The notes below the pieces were generated by a model. That model was given only the letters and a program-made list of their open reading frames with translations. It ran no database searches and was not told where the DNA came from. A stretch of 64,000 nt of DNA from Nocardioides cavernae (GTDB taxonomy: Bacteria; Actinomycetota; Actinomycetes; Propionibacteriales; Nocardioidaceae), in NCBI RefSeq assembly GCF_013410035.1, contig NZ_JACCBW010000003.1, forward strand, positions 248,001 through 312,000, in the 5' to 3' direction. Positions 9,083-15,889 of the stretch are shown here, piece by piece. Within the stretch, counting starts at the first letter, position 1, and each line of letters begins with the position of its first letter. The position numbers and the translations under genes were made by a program.

Positions 9083-9130
9083 GGGTGCTCCTGACTCGGG
9101 TCGGGCGCGGCCGGGCGGCCGCTCGGCCCA

Positions 9131-9162
9131 GTTCTCCCCCGGCCCGCTTGCTCGGTCCTTGC
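9131..9162 (-). promoter_or_regulatory. SARP-type promoter for the FAD oxidase/monooxygenase pair
   Basis: On the minus strand two GCAAG copies (9158-9162 and 9147-9151) are exactly 11 bp apart. After a 10-bp spacer comes GAGAAC, a weak -10-like hexamer. Read as GCAAGNN heptamers with 4-bp gaps, this gives the 8 bp to the -10 that is known for SARP sites. The leader would be about 40 nt. Confidence 0.65.
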
Positions 9163-9169
9163 ACCGCGC

Positions 9170-9201
9170 GCAAGACCCGCGCAAGGCCGTCGCGCGAGCG
9201 T
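9170..9201 (+). promoter_or_regulatory. SARP-type promoter for the PhlG-like hydrolase/ndh pair
   Basis: GCAAG at 9170-9174 and 9181-9185 (11-bp period) is followed after 10 bp by GAGCGT as a -10-like box, giving a leader of about 25 nt to the ATG at 9233. It lies back to back with the minus-strand site, so one intergenic region would drive both arms. Confidence 0.7.
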
Positions 9202-9232
9202 TCGGGCCACCTACGCGAGAGAGGCGCCCGTC

Positions 9233-9907
9233 ATGCGCACACCCGTCCCGTCCACCCACGCCCACCACGGCGACGAGCACGACCCCACGGTCGCGACCCC
9301 GGCGATCCACCCGATGCGCGACGTCACGACCGCGCGTACCGAGATCACCCGGATGCCCCGCAACCGCCTGCGGATGACCATCGACCACGCGCCTCTCGAG
9401 GGCGTCACCCCCGAGATGCTGCTGTGGTGGTTCCGCAACATCGGCGGGACGATGGCGTACGCCGGCGGCACCTACCCGCGCTACTCGGTGTGGCACCCCC
9501 ACGACCACCTCTCGTGGCGACTAGAGCGACCCGCGCCCGACGGGTCGATCGGCGAGGGCGCTCGCTTCCACATCCGGGAGCGCTTCGCCGGCGACGACTC
9601 GATGCTCGTCGACTCGGTCGACCGGGTCGAGAAGCTGGACCGCACCGGGATCCGGCTGGTGCTCCGCGTCGCCGGGGTCCAGGTCTTCCAGCTCGAGCAC
9701 ACGTGGTCCGCGGGACGTGGTCGCACGCACTACACGTCCGTGTTCGACCTCGGCGCCCGATCACCCGTGTTCGCACCGGTCAACGCCTACCTCCGCGCGC
9801 GTGTGTTCCGCCCGTCCATGGAGCAGGCCTGGATCACCCACAACGTCGAGGAGGTGGGGCTGCTCGAGCACCTCCTCCCGCCCCTCTTCGAGGAGCACCA
9901 CCGATGA
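9233..9907 (+). CDS. PhlG-like (DAPG hydrolase family) metal-dependent C-C hydrolase
   Basis: A 224-residue soluble protein resembling the DAPG hydrolase/phloretin hydrolase family, whose members use a zinc ion to cleave a C-C bond next to an acylphloroglucinol ring. Recognisable elements are the N-terminal MLLWWFRNIGG, the metal-site-like RYSVWHPHDHLSW (His88, His90, His92), possible ligands His156 and His166, and a C-terminal THNVEEVGLLEHLLPPLF in which His203 and Glu207 give the HxxxE pair. Assignment is from motif resemblance, so the exact substrate is open; retro-Claisen cleavage of an acylated phenol or polyketide is the reasonable guess. GAGAGAGG precedes the ATG. Its stop overlaps the ndh start by four bases (ATGA). 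Confidence 0.65.
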   Translation: MRTPVPSTHAHHGDEHDPTVATPAIHPMRDVTTARTEITRMPRNRLRMTIDHAPLEGVTPEMLLWWFRNIGGTMAYAGGTYPRYSVWHPHDHLSWRLERPAPDGSIGEGARFHIRERFAGDDSMLVDSVDRVEKLDRTGIRLVLRVAGVQVFQLEHTWSAGRGRTHYTSVFDLGARSPVFAPVNAYLRARVFRPSMEQAWITHNVEEVGLLEHLLPPLFEEHHR

Positions 9908-11250
9908 GCAGCCCGGCGCACCGGCACCGCGTCGTGGTCATCGGATCGGGCTTCGGCGGACTGGCGGCCGCGCGGGCACTACGCCGTGCACCGGTCGACG
10001 TGACCCTCGTCTCGCGGACGACGTACCACCTGTTCCAGCCGCTGCTCTACCAGGTTGCGACCGGGATCCTGTCCGAGGGCGAGGTCGCTCCGCCGACGCG
10101 GGCGGTCCTGCGGCGACAGCGCAACGCCGGCGTGCTGCTCGGGGACGTCGTCGACATCGACCTGGACGCCCGCACCGTCGTGTCCCGCGTCGCCGGGCGC
10201 GAGACGACGACGGCGTACGACTCGCTGGTCGTCGCTGCCGGGTCCGGGCAGTCCTACTTCGGCAACCACCACTTCGCCGACTTCGCCCCCGGCATGAAGA
10301 GCGTCGACGACGCCCTCGAGCTGCGCGGCCGCATCCTCGGCGCCTTCGAGCGCGCGGAGCTCGCCGCCTCACGCGGCGAGGACCCGACCGACCTGCTGAC
10401 CTTCGTCGTGGTCGGCGCAGGACCCACCGGGGTCGAGATGGCCGGACAGGTCGCCGAGCTCGCCCGCCGCACGCTCGCCGGTGAGTTCCGCGCCGTCGAC
10501 CCTGCCGCGGCCAGGGTCGTGCTGCTCGACGGCGCCGACCGGGTCCTGCCCGGCCTGCCGGAGCGCCTGGGTGCCAGGGCGCATCGCGACCTGCGACGTC
10601 TCGGCGTCGAGGTCGTCCTCGGCACGGTGGTCGTGGGCATGGACGCGGACGGGATCGACGTCCGGTGGGCCGACGGCGGCACCGCCCGGATCGACGCGGC
10701 CACGAAGATCTGGGCCGCGGGCGTCGAGGCCAGCCCGCTCGGCCGGCTCCTCGCCGAGCGGTCCGGCGCCGCCCTCGACCGGCAGGGCCGGGTGGCCGTC
10801 GAGCCCGACCTCACCCTCCCGGGCCACCCCGAGGTGCACGTCGTCGGCGACCTCGCTGCCCTCGACGGCCTCCCGGGGGTCGCCCAGGTGGCCATGCAGG
10901 GCGGGCGGTACGCCGCGCGAGCCGTCGCACGGCGCGCAGAGGGGCGTTCCCCCGACGGCCGCGCCTTCCGCTACCGGGACAAGGGGACGATGGCGATCGT
11001 CGGGCGGTTCCGCGCGGTCGGCGTCGTCGCCGGCGTCCCGGTCACCGGGCTGCTTGCCTGGCTGCTGTGGCTCGGCCTGCACCTGTTCTACCTGACCGAG
11101 TTCCGCAACCGGGTGACAGCGGTGTTCCACTGGTTCGTCGCCTTCGCCGGCACCGGGCGCGCCGAGCGCACGACGACGGAGCAGCAGGTGGTCGCGCGCG
11201 TGGCGCTCAGCCGTCCAGCAGCCGGACCACCGTCGCGCCACGCTGGCTGA
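9904..11250 (+). CDS. Type II NADH:quinone oxidoreductase
   Basis: A 448-residue FAD protein of the NDH-2 family, which passes electrons from NADH to menaquinone at the inner face of the membrane without pumping protons. It has two Rossmann motifs, GSGFGGLAAARAL for FAD and VVGAGPTGVEMAGQVAEL for NADH. It also has the family segments HLFQPLLYQVATG, GTMAIVGRFRAVG, and a hydrophobic C-terminus (LLAWLLWLGLHLFYLTEFRNRV) that anchors it to the membrane. It is coupled by ATGA to the PhlG-like gene, so it may be a dedicated copy that links flavin redox in this cluster to the quinone pool, rather than the main respiratory enzyme. Its 3' end overlaps the convergent zinc-ribbon gene by 44 bp. Confidence 0.88.
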   Translation: MSSPAHRHRVVVIGSGFGGLAAARALRRAPVDVTLVSRTTYHLFQPLLYQVATGILSEGEVAPPTRAVLRRQRNAGVLLGDVVDIDLDARTVVSRVAGRETTTAYDSLVVAAGSGQSYFGNHHFADFAPGMKSVDDALELRGRILGAFERAELAASRGEDPTDLLTFVVVGAGPTGVEMAGQVAELARRTLAGEFRAVDPAAARVVLLDGADRVLPGLPERLGARAHRDLRRLGVEVVLGTVVVGMDADGIDVRWADGGTARIDAATKIWAAGVEASPLGRLLAERSGAALDRQGRVAVEPDLTLPGHPEVHVVGDLAALDGLPGVAQVAMQGGRYAARAVARRAEGRSPDGRAFRYRDKGTMAIVGRFRAVGVVAGVPVTGLLAWLLWLGLHLFYLTEFRNRVTAVFHWFVAFAGTGRAERTTTEQQVVARVALSRPAAGPPSRHAG

Positions 11251-11671
11251 GCGAGACGCCGGCCACGACGGGGTGTGCTCCGCGCGATCGAGCCGTCAAT
11301 GGTCGAGCCAGGGCTCGGTGCAGGTCGAGGAGGTCCCAGTCCTCGAGGTCGTGGACGAGCCACCCGACGTCGCCCCAGCAGGGCCCGACGCCCTCCCCGA
11401 GCAGGTCGTCGCGGCGCAGCCGTGCGGCGTACTCACCCGCCACCTCCTGCAGCGACACCACCTCCACCCCGAGATGCGCGGCGACGCCGTCGACCTGGCG
11501 GAGCAGCAGGAGGTGCGCCAGGCGGAACGACGTGGGGATGCGGAGGCGGGACCGCGTGCGGTCGCACCCGGCGCACGCCTCGCACCCGTACGCGTCGTCG
11601 GCGCGGGTGGGCGTCGAACGCAGGTGCGGCTCGCCGTGCCCGCACCGCGGACACCTCTGCGGCGTCAGCAC
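11207..11671 (-). CDS. Zinc-ribbon hypothetical protein
   Basis: No family was recognised. The predicted 154-residue protein opens with a four-cysteine pattern (CPRCGHGE then CEACAGC) that suggests a treble-clef or zinc-ribbon fold. A leucine-rich helix follows (RLAHLLLLRQVDGVAAHLGVE), and then an acidic, Trp-containing segment (CWGDVGWLVHDLEDWDLL). The start is uncertain: GTG at 11671 is used because the SARP-type promoter at 11772-11803 excludes the longest frame (from 11830), and because a short upstream reading frame ends across this GTG. GTG at 11773 is a less likely alternative. Its 44-bp convergent overlap with ndh may allow antisense interference. Membership in the SARP regulon is inferred from the promoter. 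Confidence 0.55.
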   Translation of the reverse strand: MLTPQRCPRCGHGEPHLRSTPTRADDAYGCEACAGCDRTRSRLRIPTSFRLAHLLLLRQVDGVAAHLGVEVVSLQEVAGEYAARLRRDDLLGEGVGPCWGDVGWLVHDLEDWDLLDLHRALARPLTARSRGAHPVVAGVSLSQRGATVVRLLDG

Positions 11672-11733
11672 GGGCGGGCCGCGACGAGGGAGGTCGCCGG
11701 GAGGGCGGGCACGGCGTGGGCGAGGTGGTTCAT
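11665..11733 (-). CDS. Possible 22-residue leader peptide
   Basis: ATG at 11733 follows GGAAG at good spacing. It opens a 22-codon frame (starting MNHLAHAVPALPA, ending RPC) whose TGA lies just past the GTG start of the zinc-ribbon gene, a 7-base overlap. That arrangement could supply ribosomes to the GTG, which lacks its own Shine-Dalgarno sequence. It could equally be chance in GC-rich DNA. Confidence 0.25.
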   Translation of the reverse strand: MNHLAHAVPALPATSLVAARPC

Positions 11734-11771
11734 CGGCTGCTTCCGGTTCGTAGGGCTGACTGGTTCCCCTC

Positions 11772-11803
11772 ACCGTGCCCCCGGCGCCTTGCAGCAGCCT
11801 TGC
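11772..11803 (-). promoter_or_regulatory. SARP-type promoter for the zinc-ribbon gene
   Basis: On the minus strand GCAAG occurs at 11799-11803 and 11788-11792 (11-bp period). After a 10-bp spacer comes CACGGT as the -10-like box. The geometry is identical to the sites at 9170 and 15810. Confidence 0.65.
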
Positions 11804-11836
11804 TCCACCGGCACTCGCCCGGCGCTCCACCGACGC

Positions 11837-14800
11837 TCAACCGGCGGCGCCGTCGGCGCCGAGGAGGTCGGCCTGAACCGCACGGCGCAGGGCGTCGGCG
11901 TCGCGCCGGTGGGCCGTCGCGTCCGCGGGGCGCCCCAGCCGCTCGGCCAGGTCGGCGAGCACGTCGTCGACGGGTCCCCAGACCGCGAGCCCGGTGCCCG
12001 CGACGGTCACCGTCCCGCGCAGGGAGAGGAGGTGGTCGTAGCAGGTGGCAGGGTCGGGGCAGCCCAGGAGCGCCGCGACCATCCCCGCCTGCACGTCGTC
12101 GAAGTCGCCGTTCCAGTAGGGACGCGGCAACGTCGTCAGGTTCCAGCGCTTCTGCCACGAGCGCGCCTCGGCGACCCGGCCGGTCTCCGCGAGCGCCAGC
12201 AGGGCGGTCCACCGCAGGGCACGGAAGGCCTCCTGCGACGCCGTCCGCACGAGCTCGTCCTGCACCTCGCCCAGACGGCCGCGGTCCCGGGCGAGCGTCA
12301 CCTGCTGCACCTGCCGCACCCACCGTCCGCCCCACAGGCTGGTGCGGGACAGGACGTCGTAGGCACGCTCGATGGACTCCTCCGCCCAGGTCTCGTCACC
12401 CTCGAGCATCGCCAAACCGGCCAGCTGCGCCGACAGCTGGCCCTCGATCTCCGGCAGCCCGAGCCGGGGCGCCAGGCGCTCGACGCGGGCGAGGTCGTGC
12501 CGGGCCTCGCCCATGCGGCCCTCGCGCATCAGCAGCGGGGCGCGGTGCAGCAGAGCGATCGCCTCGTTGGCGCCGGGCAGGTCCGGGCCCAGGCCGAGCG
12601 TCTCGTCGATGGCGGCGCGGCGCTCACGGGCGCACGACGGCACCCACGACGCGATGGCGAAGTTGTTCAGCGTGCGCGCCTGGAGCGCCGTGTCGCCGAG
12701 CCGGCGCGCGACCTCCACCGCCTCCCGGGCGCACTCGATCCCGCGGGAACGGTCGTCGCTGTAGTAGAGCTCGACCCCCAGCGTGCCGAGCAGCTCGGCC
12801 CGCGGGCCGGGCTCGGTGGTCGTCGCGACCAGCCGGTCGAGCGCCTCGATCGAGACGGTGTCGACCTCGTCGAGCTGGCGCCAGTTCCACAACGTCGGCC
12901 CGCCGAGGAGCACCAGCGCCTCGCGGGTCAGCGCGTCGTCCTGCATCCCGGTCGCCAGCCGGCGCGCCTCGTCGAGGGCCGCCGAGGCCCCGACGACGTC
13001 GCCGACGTGCCGTCGCTCACGGGTGAGCGCCACCAGGCACGCGAAGCGCTGGCGACGGTGGTCGGGCGAGCGCTCGAGGGTCGCCAGCGCACGGGTCCGG
13101 TGGTGGGCCGCCCGGTCGAACGCCAGCTGCTCGGCGGCGGCGTCCGCCGCGCGGCTGCAGGCGACGTGCGCCGGCATGGACGGCTGGCCCAGCGCCGCCT
13201 CGTAGCGGTGCCGCGCCAGCTCGGCCAGGACGGGCGCGAGGTCGTGCGCGTGGAGCCGCTCCAGGGCGTCGGCGAGGCGCGCGTGGCGCCGACCGCGGCA
13301 CTGCGGGGTCTGCAGCTCACAGAGCGCCTCGCGCGCCAGGTCGTGCTCGAAGGACCACGACGGGCCGGTGCCGTCGAGGACGAGCAAACCCCGCTCGACC
13401 GCTGGCTGCAGCAGCTCGACCAGCTCGGCGACCGGCACCTCGAGCGCCTCCGACAGGACGGGGAGGTCGAGCGCCCGCCCGGCGACCGCCGCGAGGTCGA
13501 GCACCTCACGCACCTCGTTGGGCAGCCCGGTGGCACGGGACCTGATGATCGAGAGTGCTCCCGACGGCACGACCGTGCGTCCGACCGGATCGGCGCCCAG
13601 CCGCAGGACCTCGCCCACGAGGAAGGGGTTGCCCCCCGTCCGCGCCAGGAGTGCGTCCCCGGCTGTCCCGCCGCCTGCGACGACGGTCAGGTCCTCCCGC
13701 GTCAGCGGGCCGACCGGCAGCCGGGTCGTGACCTGCTCCCCGACGATCCGCTCGAGCGCGGTCGCGCCGGTGACCGTCAGGCGCGTGGGCGACGGCCGTC
13801 GCGTCACCACCACGGCCAGCGGCTCGCTCCACATCCGGTTGGCCACCAGCTGCAGCACCTGGAGCGTGGCGTCGTCGGCCCACTGGATGTCGTCGAGCAC
13901 GATCAGCAGCCCGTTCCCGGGGACGCCGGAGAGGAGCAGGTCGACGACGGCGTCGTAGTGCTCGAAGGCTCGCTCGACGGTCCGCCCGTCCTCCCCCGCC
14001 CGCGGCGCCTCCAGCGCCAGCTCGCCCAGGACGCGCCGCCACAGCGCGAGTGGCGGCATCGCGAGGCCGTCGGCCGCCCGCGCCCACACGACGCGGCACC
14101 CCATCTGCTCCGCCCGTCTGGCTGCATAGCGCGCCAGGGTGGTCTTGCCGATCCCGCCCTCGCCCTCCAGCAGCACGACGGCGGGGCGCTGCCCGCGCAG
14201 GCCGGCCACGACGTCGTCCAGGGCGGCCGTCTCGCGCTCGCGCCCGATGAGTCCGAGGGCCCCGGCCACCTCGGCCGGTGCGGGCACCGCAGGAAGTCCC
14301 GCCGGGGCGCTGTGGGGGGCCGGCATCGACCCGCCGGCCGTGCCGGTGGGGGCCGTGACCTCCGCACCCGCGCGCAGGATCTCCAGCTGGAGCGCCGACA
14401 CCGTCGCGCCGGGGTCGAGCCCGAGCTCGTCGGCCATCGTCCGCCGGTGCTCCTCGAACACCTCGAGCGCGGCCGGCCCGCGGCCGAGCGCGTGCAGCGC
14501 CCGCATCGTCGCCCACGTGCCGACCTCCGCCCAGGGCTCGGCGCTGCGCAGCCAGCGCGCGAGCTCGAGGGCCTCGGCGGCACGTCCCCGCTCGAGCAGG
14601 GCACGGCACTGGACCTCGGTGGTGGAGCGCAGCAGGGCGGTCAGGTGCTCGCGCTCCACCTCGAGCACGGGGACGACCGTGGCGGGGAACGGCTCTCCCC
14701 TCCACATCTCGCGCGCCCGCGCCGCGAGGTCGATCGCTGCGTCCCAGTCCAGCCGCCCCGCGGCGGCCTCGGCGTCGCGGGCGAGCCGGGTGAAGACGTG

Positions 14801-15118
14801 GAGGTCGATCGCGTCCTCGCCCGCCTCGAGGCGGTAGCCCGACGGTCGGGTCACCACCGCCATCGGGGTCTCGCGCAGCTGCCGGCGCAGCCGCGAGACG
14901 TTGACGTGGATGGTGGCCCGCGCCGTGTCCGGCGGGTCCTCCGACCACAGCTCCTCCACGAGCCGGTCGGTGGTGACGACCCGCCCGACGTTGAGCGCGA
15001 GCAGCGCGAGCAGCCCGCTCACCCGTCCCGACTGCGGCCCCACGGTCCGGGGCGTGCCGTCCTCGTCGACGACCCGCAGCTGGGGATCCCCCAGCAGCCG
15101 CAGCACGATGCCGGACAC
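11837..15118 (-). CDS. Large SARP/AfsR-like activator: wHTH-BTAD-AAA ATPase-TPR
   Basis: A 1093-residue regulator. Order: an OmpR-type winged helix (about 1-95, with TTDRLVEELWSEDPP and TIHVNVSRLRRQL), a bacterial transcriptional activation domain (about 100-245), a signalling ATPase with Walker A GEGGIGKTTLARY near residue 322 and Walker B LLIVLDDIQWADD near 400, and a long helical C-terminus of TPR type. Large SARPs of this shape activate secondary-metabolism or specialised operons by binding 7-bp direct repeats at 11-bp periodicity that overlap the -35 region. Four such repeats occur in neighbouring promoters. GTG at 15118 follows GAGGAGGG. It is divergent from a TetR gene, with an imperfect palindrome between them. 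The signal it senses is unknown. Confidence 0.9.
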   Translation of the reverse strand: MSGIVLRLLGDPQLRVVDEDGTPRTVGPQSGRVSGLLALLALNVGRVVTTDRLVEELWSEDPPDTARATIHVNVSRLRRQLRETPMAVVTRPSGYRLEAGEDAIDLHVFTRLARDAEAAAGRLDWDAAIDLAARAREMWRGEPFPATVVPVLEVEREHLTALLRSTTEVQCRALLERGRAAEALELARWLRSAEPWAEVGTWATMRALHALGRGPAALEVFEEHRRTMADELGLDPGATVSALQLEILRAGAEVTAPTGTAGGSMPAPHSAPAGLPAVPAPAEVAGALGLIGRERETAALDDVVAGLRGQRPAVVLLEGEGGIGKTTLARYAARRAEQMGCRVVWARAADGLAMPPLALWRRVLGELALEAPRAGEDGRTVERAFEHYDAVVDLLLSGVPGNGLLIVLDDIQWADDATLQVLQLVANRMWSEPLAVVVTRRPSPTRLTVTGATALERIVGEQVTTRLPVGPLTREDLTVVAGGGTAGDALLARTGGNPFLVGEVLRLGADPVGRTVVPSGALSIIRSRATGLPNEVREVLDLAAVAGRALDLPVLSEALEVPVAELVELLQPAVERGLLVLDGTGPSWSFEHDLAREALCELQTPQCRGRRHARLADALERLHAHDLAPVLAELARHRYEAALGQPSMPAHVACSRAADAAAEQLAFDRAAHHRTRALATLERSPDHRRQRFACLVALTRERRHVGDVVGASAALDEARRLATGMQDDALTREALVLLGGPTLWNWRQLDEVDTVSIEALDRLVATTTEPGPRAELLGTLGVELYYSDDRSRGIECAREAVEVARRLGDTALQARTLNNFAIASWVPSCARERRAAIDETLGLGPDLPGANEAIALLHRAPLLMREGRMGEARHDLARVERLAPRLGLPEIEGQLSAQLAGLAMLEGDETWAEESIERAYDVLSRTSLWGGRWVRQVQQVTLARDRGRLGEVQDELVRTASQEAFRALRWTALLALAETGRVAEARSWQKRWNLTTLPRPYWNGDFDDVQAGMVAALLGCPDPATCYDHLLSLRGTVTVAGTGLAVWGPVDDVLADLAERLGRPADATAHRRDADALRRAVQADLLGADGAAG

Positions 15119-15175
15119 GGTGCCCTCCTCGCGACGTCGAGGGCCTCGGGTCCCTCTACATGTGAAGAGGACGCT

Positions 15176-15193
15176 ACTCTACAGCCGTAGTGT
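15176..15193. promoter_or_regulatory. Candidate TetR operator between the SARP and TetR genes
   Basis: ACTCTACAGCCGTAGTGT is an imperfect palindrome (14 of 18 positions match). It lies 22 bp before the TetR start and about 58 bp before the divergent SARP start. It is a natural site for autoregulation and for control of the activator. Confidence 0.4.
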
Positions 15194-15215
15194 CGACAAG
15201 AGGTGAGGTGGAGCG

Positions 15216-15791
15216 GTGGTGGAGACCCGACGCCCCGACATCGCGGACGCCGCGATCCGGGTGATCGCGCGTGACGGCCTCCGCGGACTGACCCACCGGG
15301 CCGTGGACCGCGAGCTCGCCATCGCCATCGGGTCCACGTCCTACTACGCGCGGACCAGGCGCGACCTGGTGGAGCTGGTGGTGCGACGTCTCTCGGAGCG
15401 CACCGCGGGCGAGGTCACCCGCTCGTCCGCCCCGCTCCCGCGGACGTCGGCGGGGCTGGCGAAGGCCCTCGCCGCGGTCACCGAGCAGGTGGTCGCGCGG
15501 GAGGCGGACTCCCGGGCCCGGCTCGCGCTGGCCGTCGACCTGGTCGATGAGCCCGACCTCCACTCGCTGATGACCGACGGCGCGCCCGTGCGCGAGCTCC
15601 TGCTGTCCGGGGCCCGGGCCGGGCTCGAGGCGCTCGGCGTCGACCGTCCGGACGAGCACGCCCTCGACCTGGTGACGATCCTCGACGGGCTCGTCTACCA
15701 CCGCCTCGCCGGTCCCGGCGTGCGCGGAGCCCGTGCCGACGCCGAGAGGATGCTCACCGCGTACCTGACCGGCCTCCCCCGCGCCGGCTGA
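15216..15791 (+). CDS. TetR-family transcriptional regulator
   Basis: A 191-residue protein with an N-terminal helix-turn-helix (IADAAIRVIARDGLRGLTHRAVDRELAIAIGSTSYYARTR, residues about 8-45). The C-terminal ligand-binding half is variable and its effector cannot be inferred. GTG at 15216 follows a purine-rich AGGTGAGGTGGAG. It is divergent from the large SARP gene and 98 bp upstream of the MMPL exporter, which has its own SARP-type promoter. The likely jobs are repression of itself and of the activator, released by the pathway substrate. That is inference from position and from how TetR repressors of efflux loci behave. Confidence 0.85.
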   Translation: MVETRRPDIADAAIRVIARDGLRGLTHRAVDRELAIAIGSTSYYARTRRDLVELVVRRLSERTAGEVTRSSAPLPRTSAGLAKALAAVTEQVVAREADSRARLALAVDLVDEPDLHSLMTDGAPVRELLLSGARAGLEALGVDRPDEHALDLVTILDGLVYHRLAGPGVRGARADAERMLTAYLTGLPRAG

Positions 15792-15809
15792 GTGGTGCGC
15801 CAGACGCGT

Positions 15810-15841
15810 GCAAGGTCGGCGCAAGACGTCGGCGCCAGCCT
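15810..15841 (+). promoter_or_regulatory. SARP-type promoter for the MMPL exporter
   Basis: GCAAG at 15810-15814 and 15821-15825 (11-bp period) is followed after 10 bp by CAGCCT as the -10-like box. The leader to the GTG at 15890 would be about 42 nt and includes a strong GAGGAGGAGG ribosome site. Confidence 0.7.
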
Positions 15842-15889
15842 CGTCGCCGCGGAGGCAGGTCGCCTCCCCGTCGAGGAGGAGGAACGGTC

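Noticed and set aside
11273..15190. Very long plus-strand open frame (about 1305 codons)
   Set aside because: It is antisense to the SARP gene, Arg/Val/Gly-rich, with no domain or ribosome site; a GC-bias shadow.
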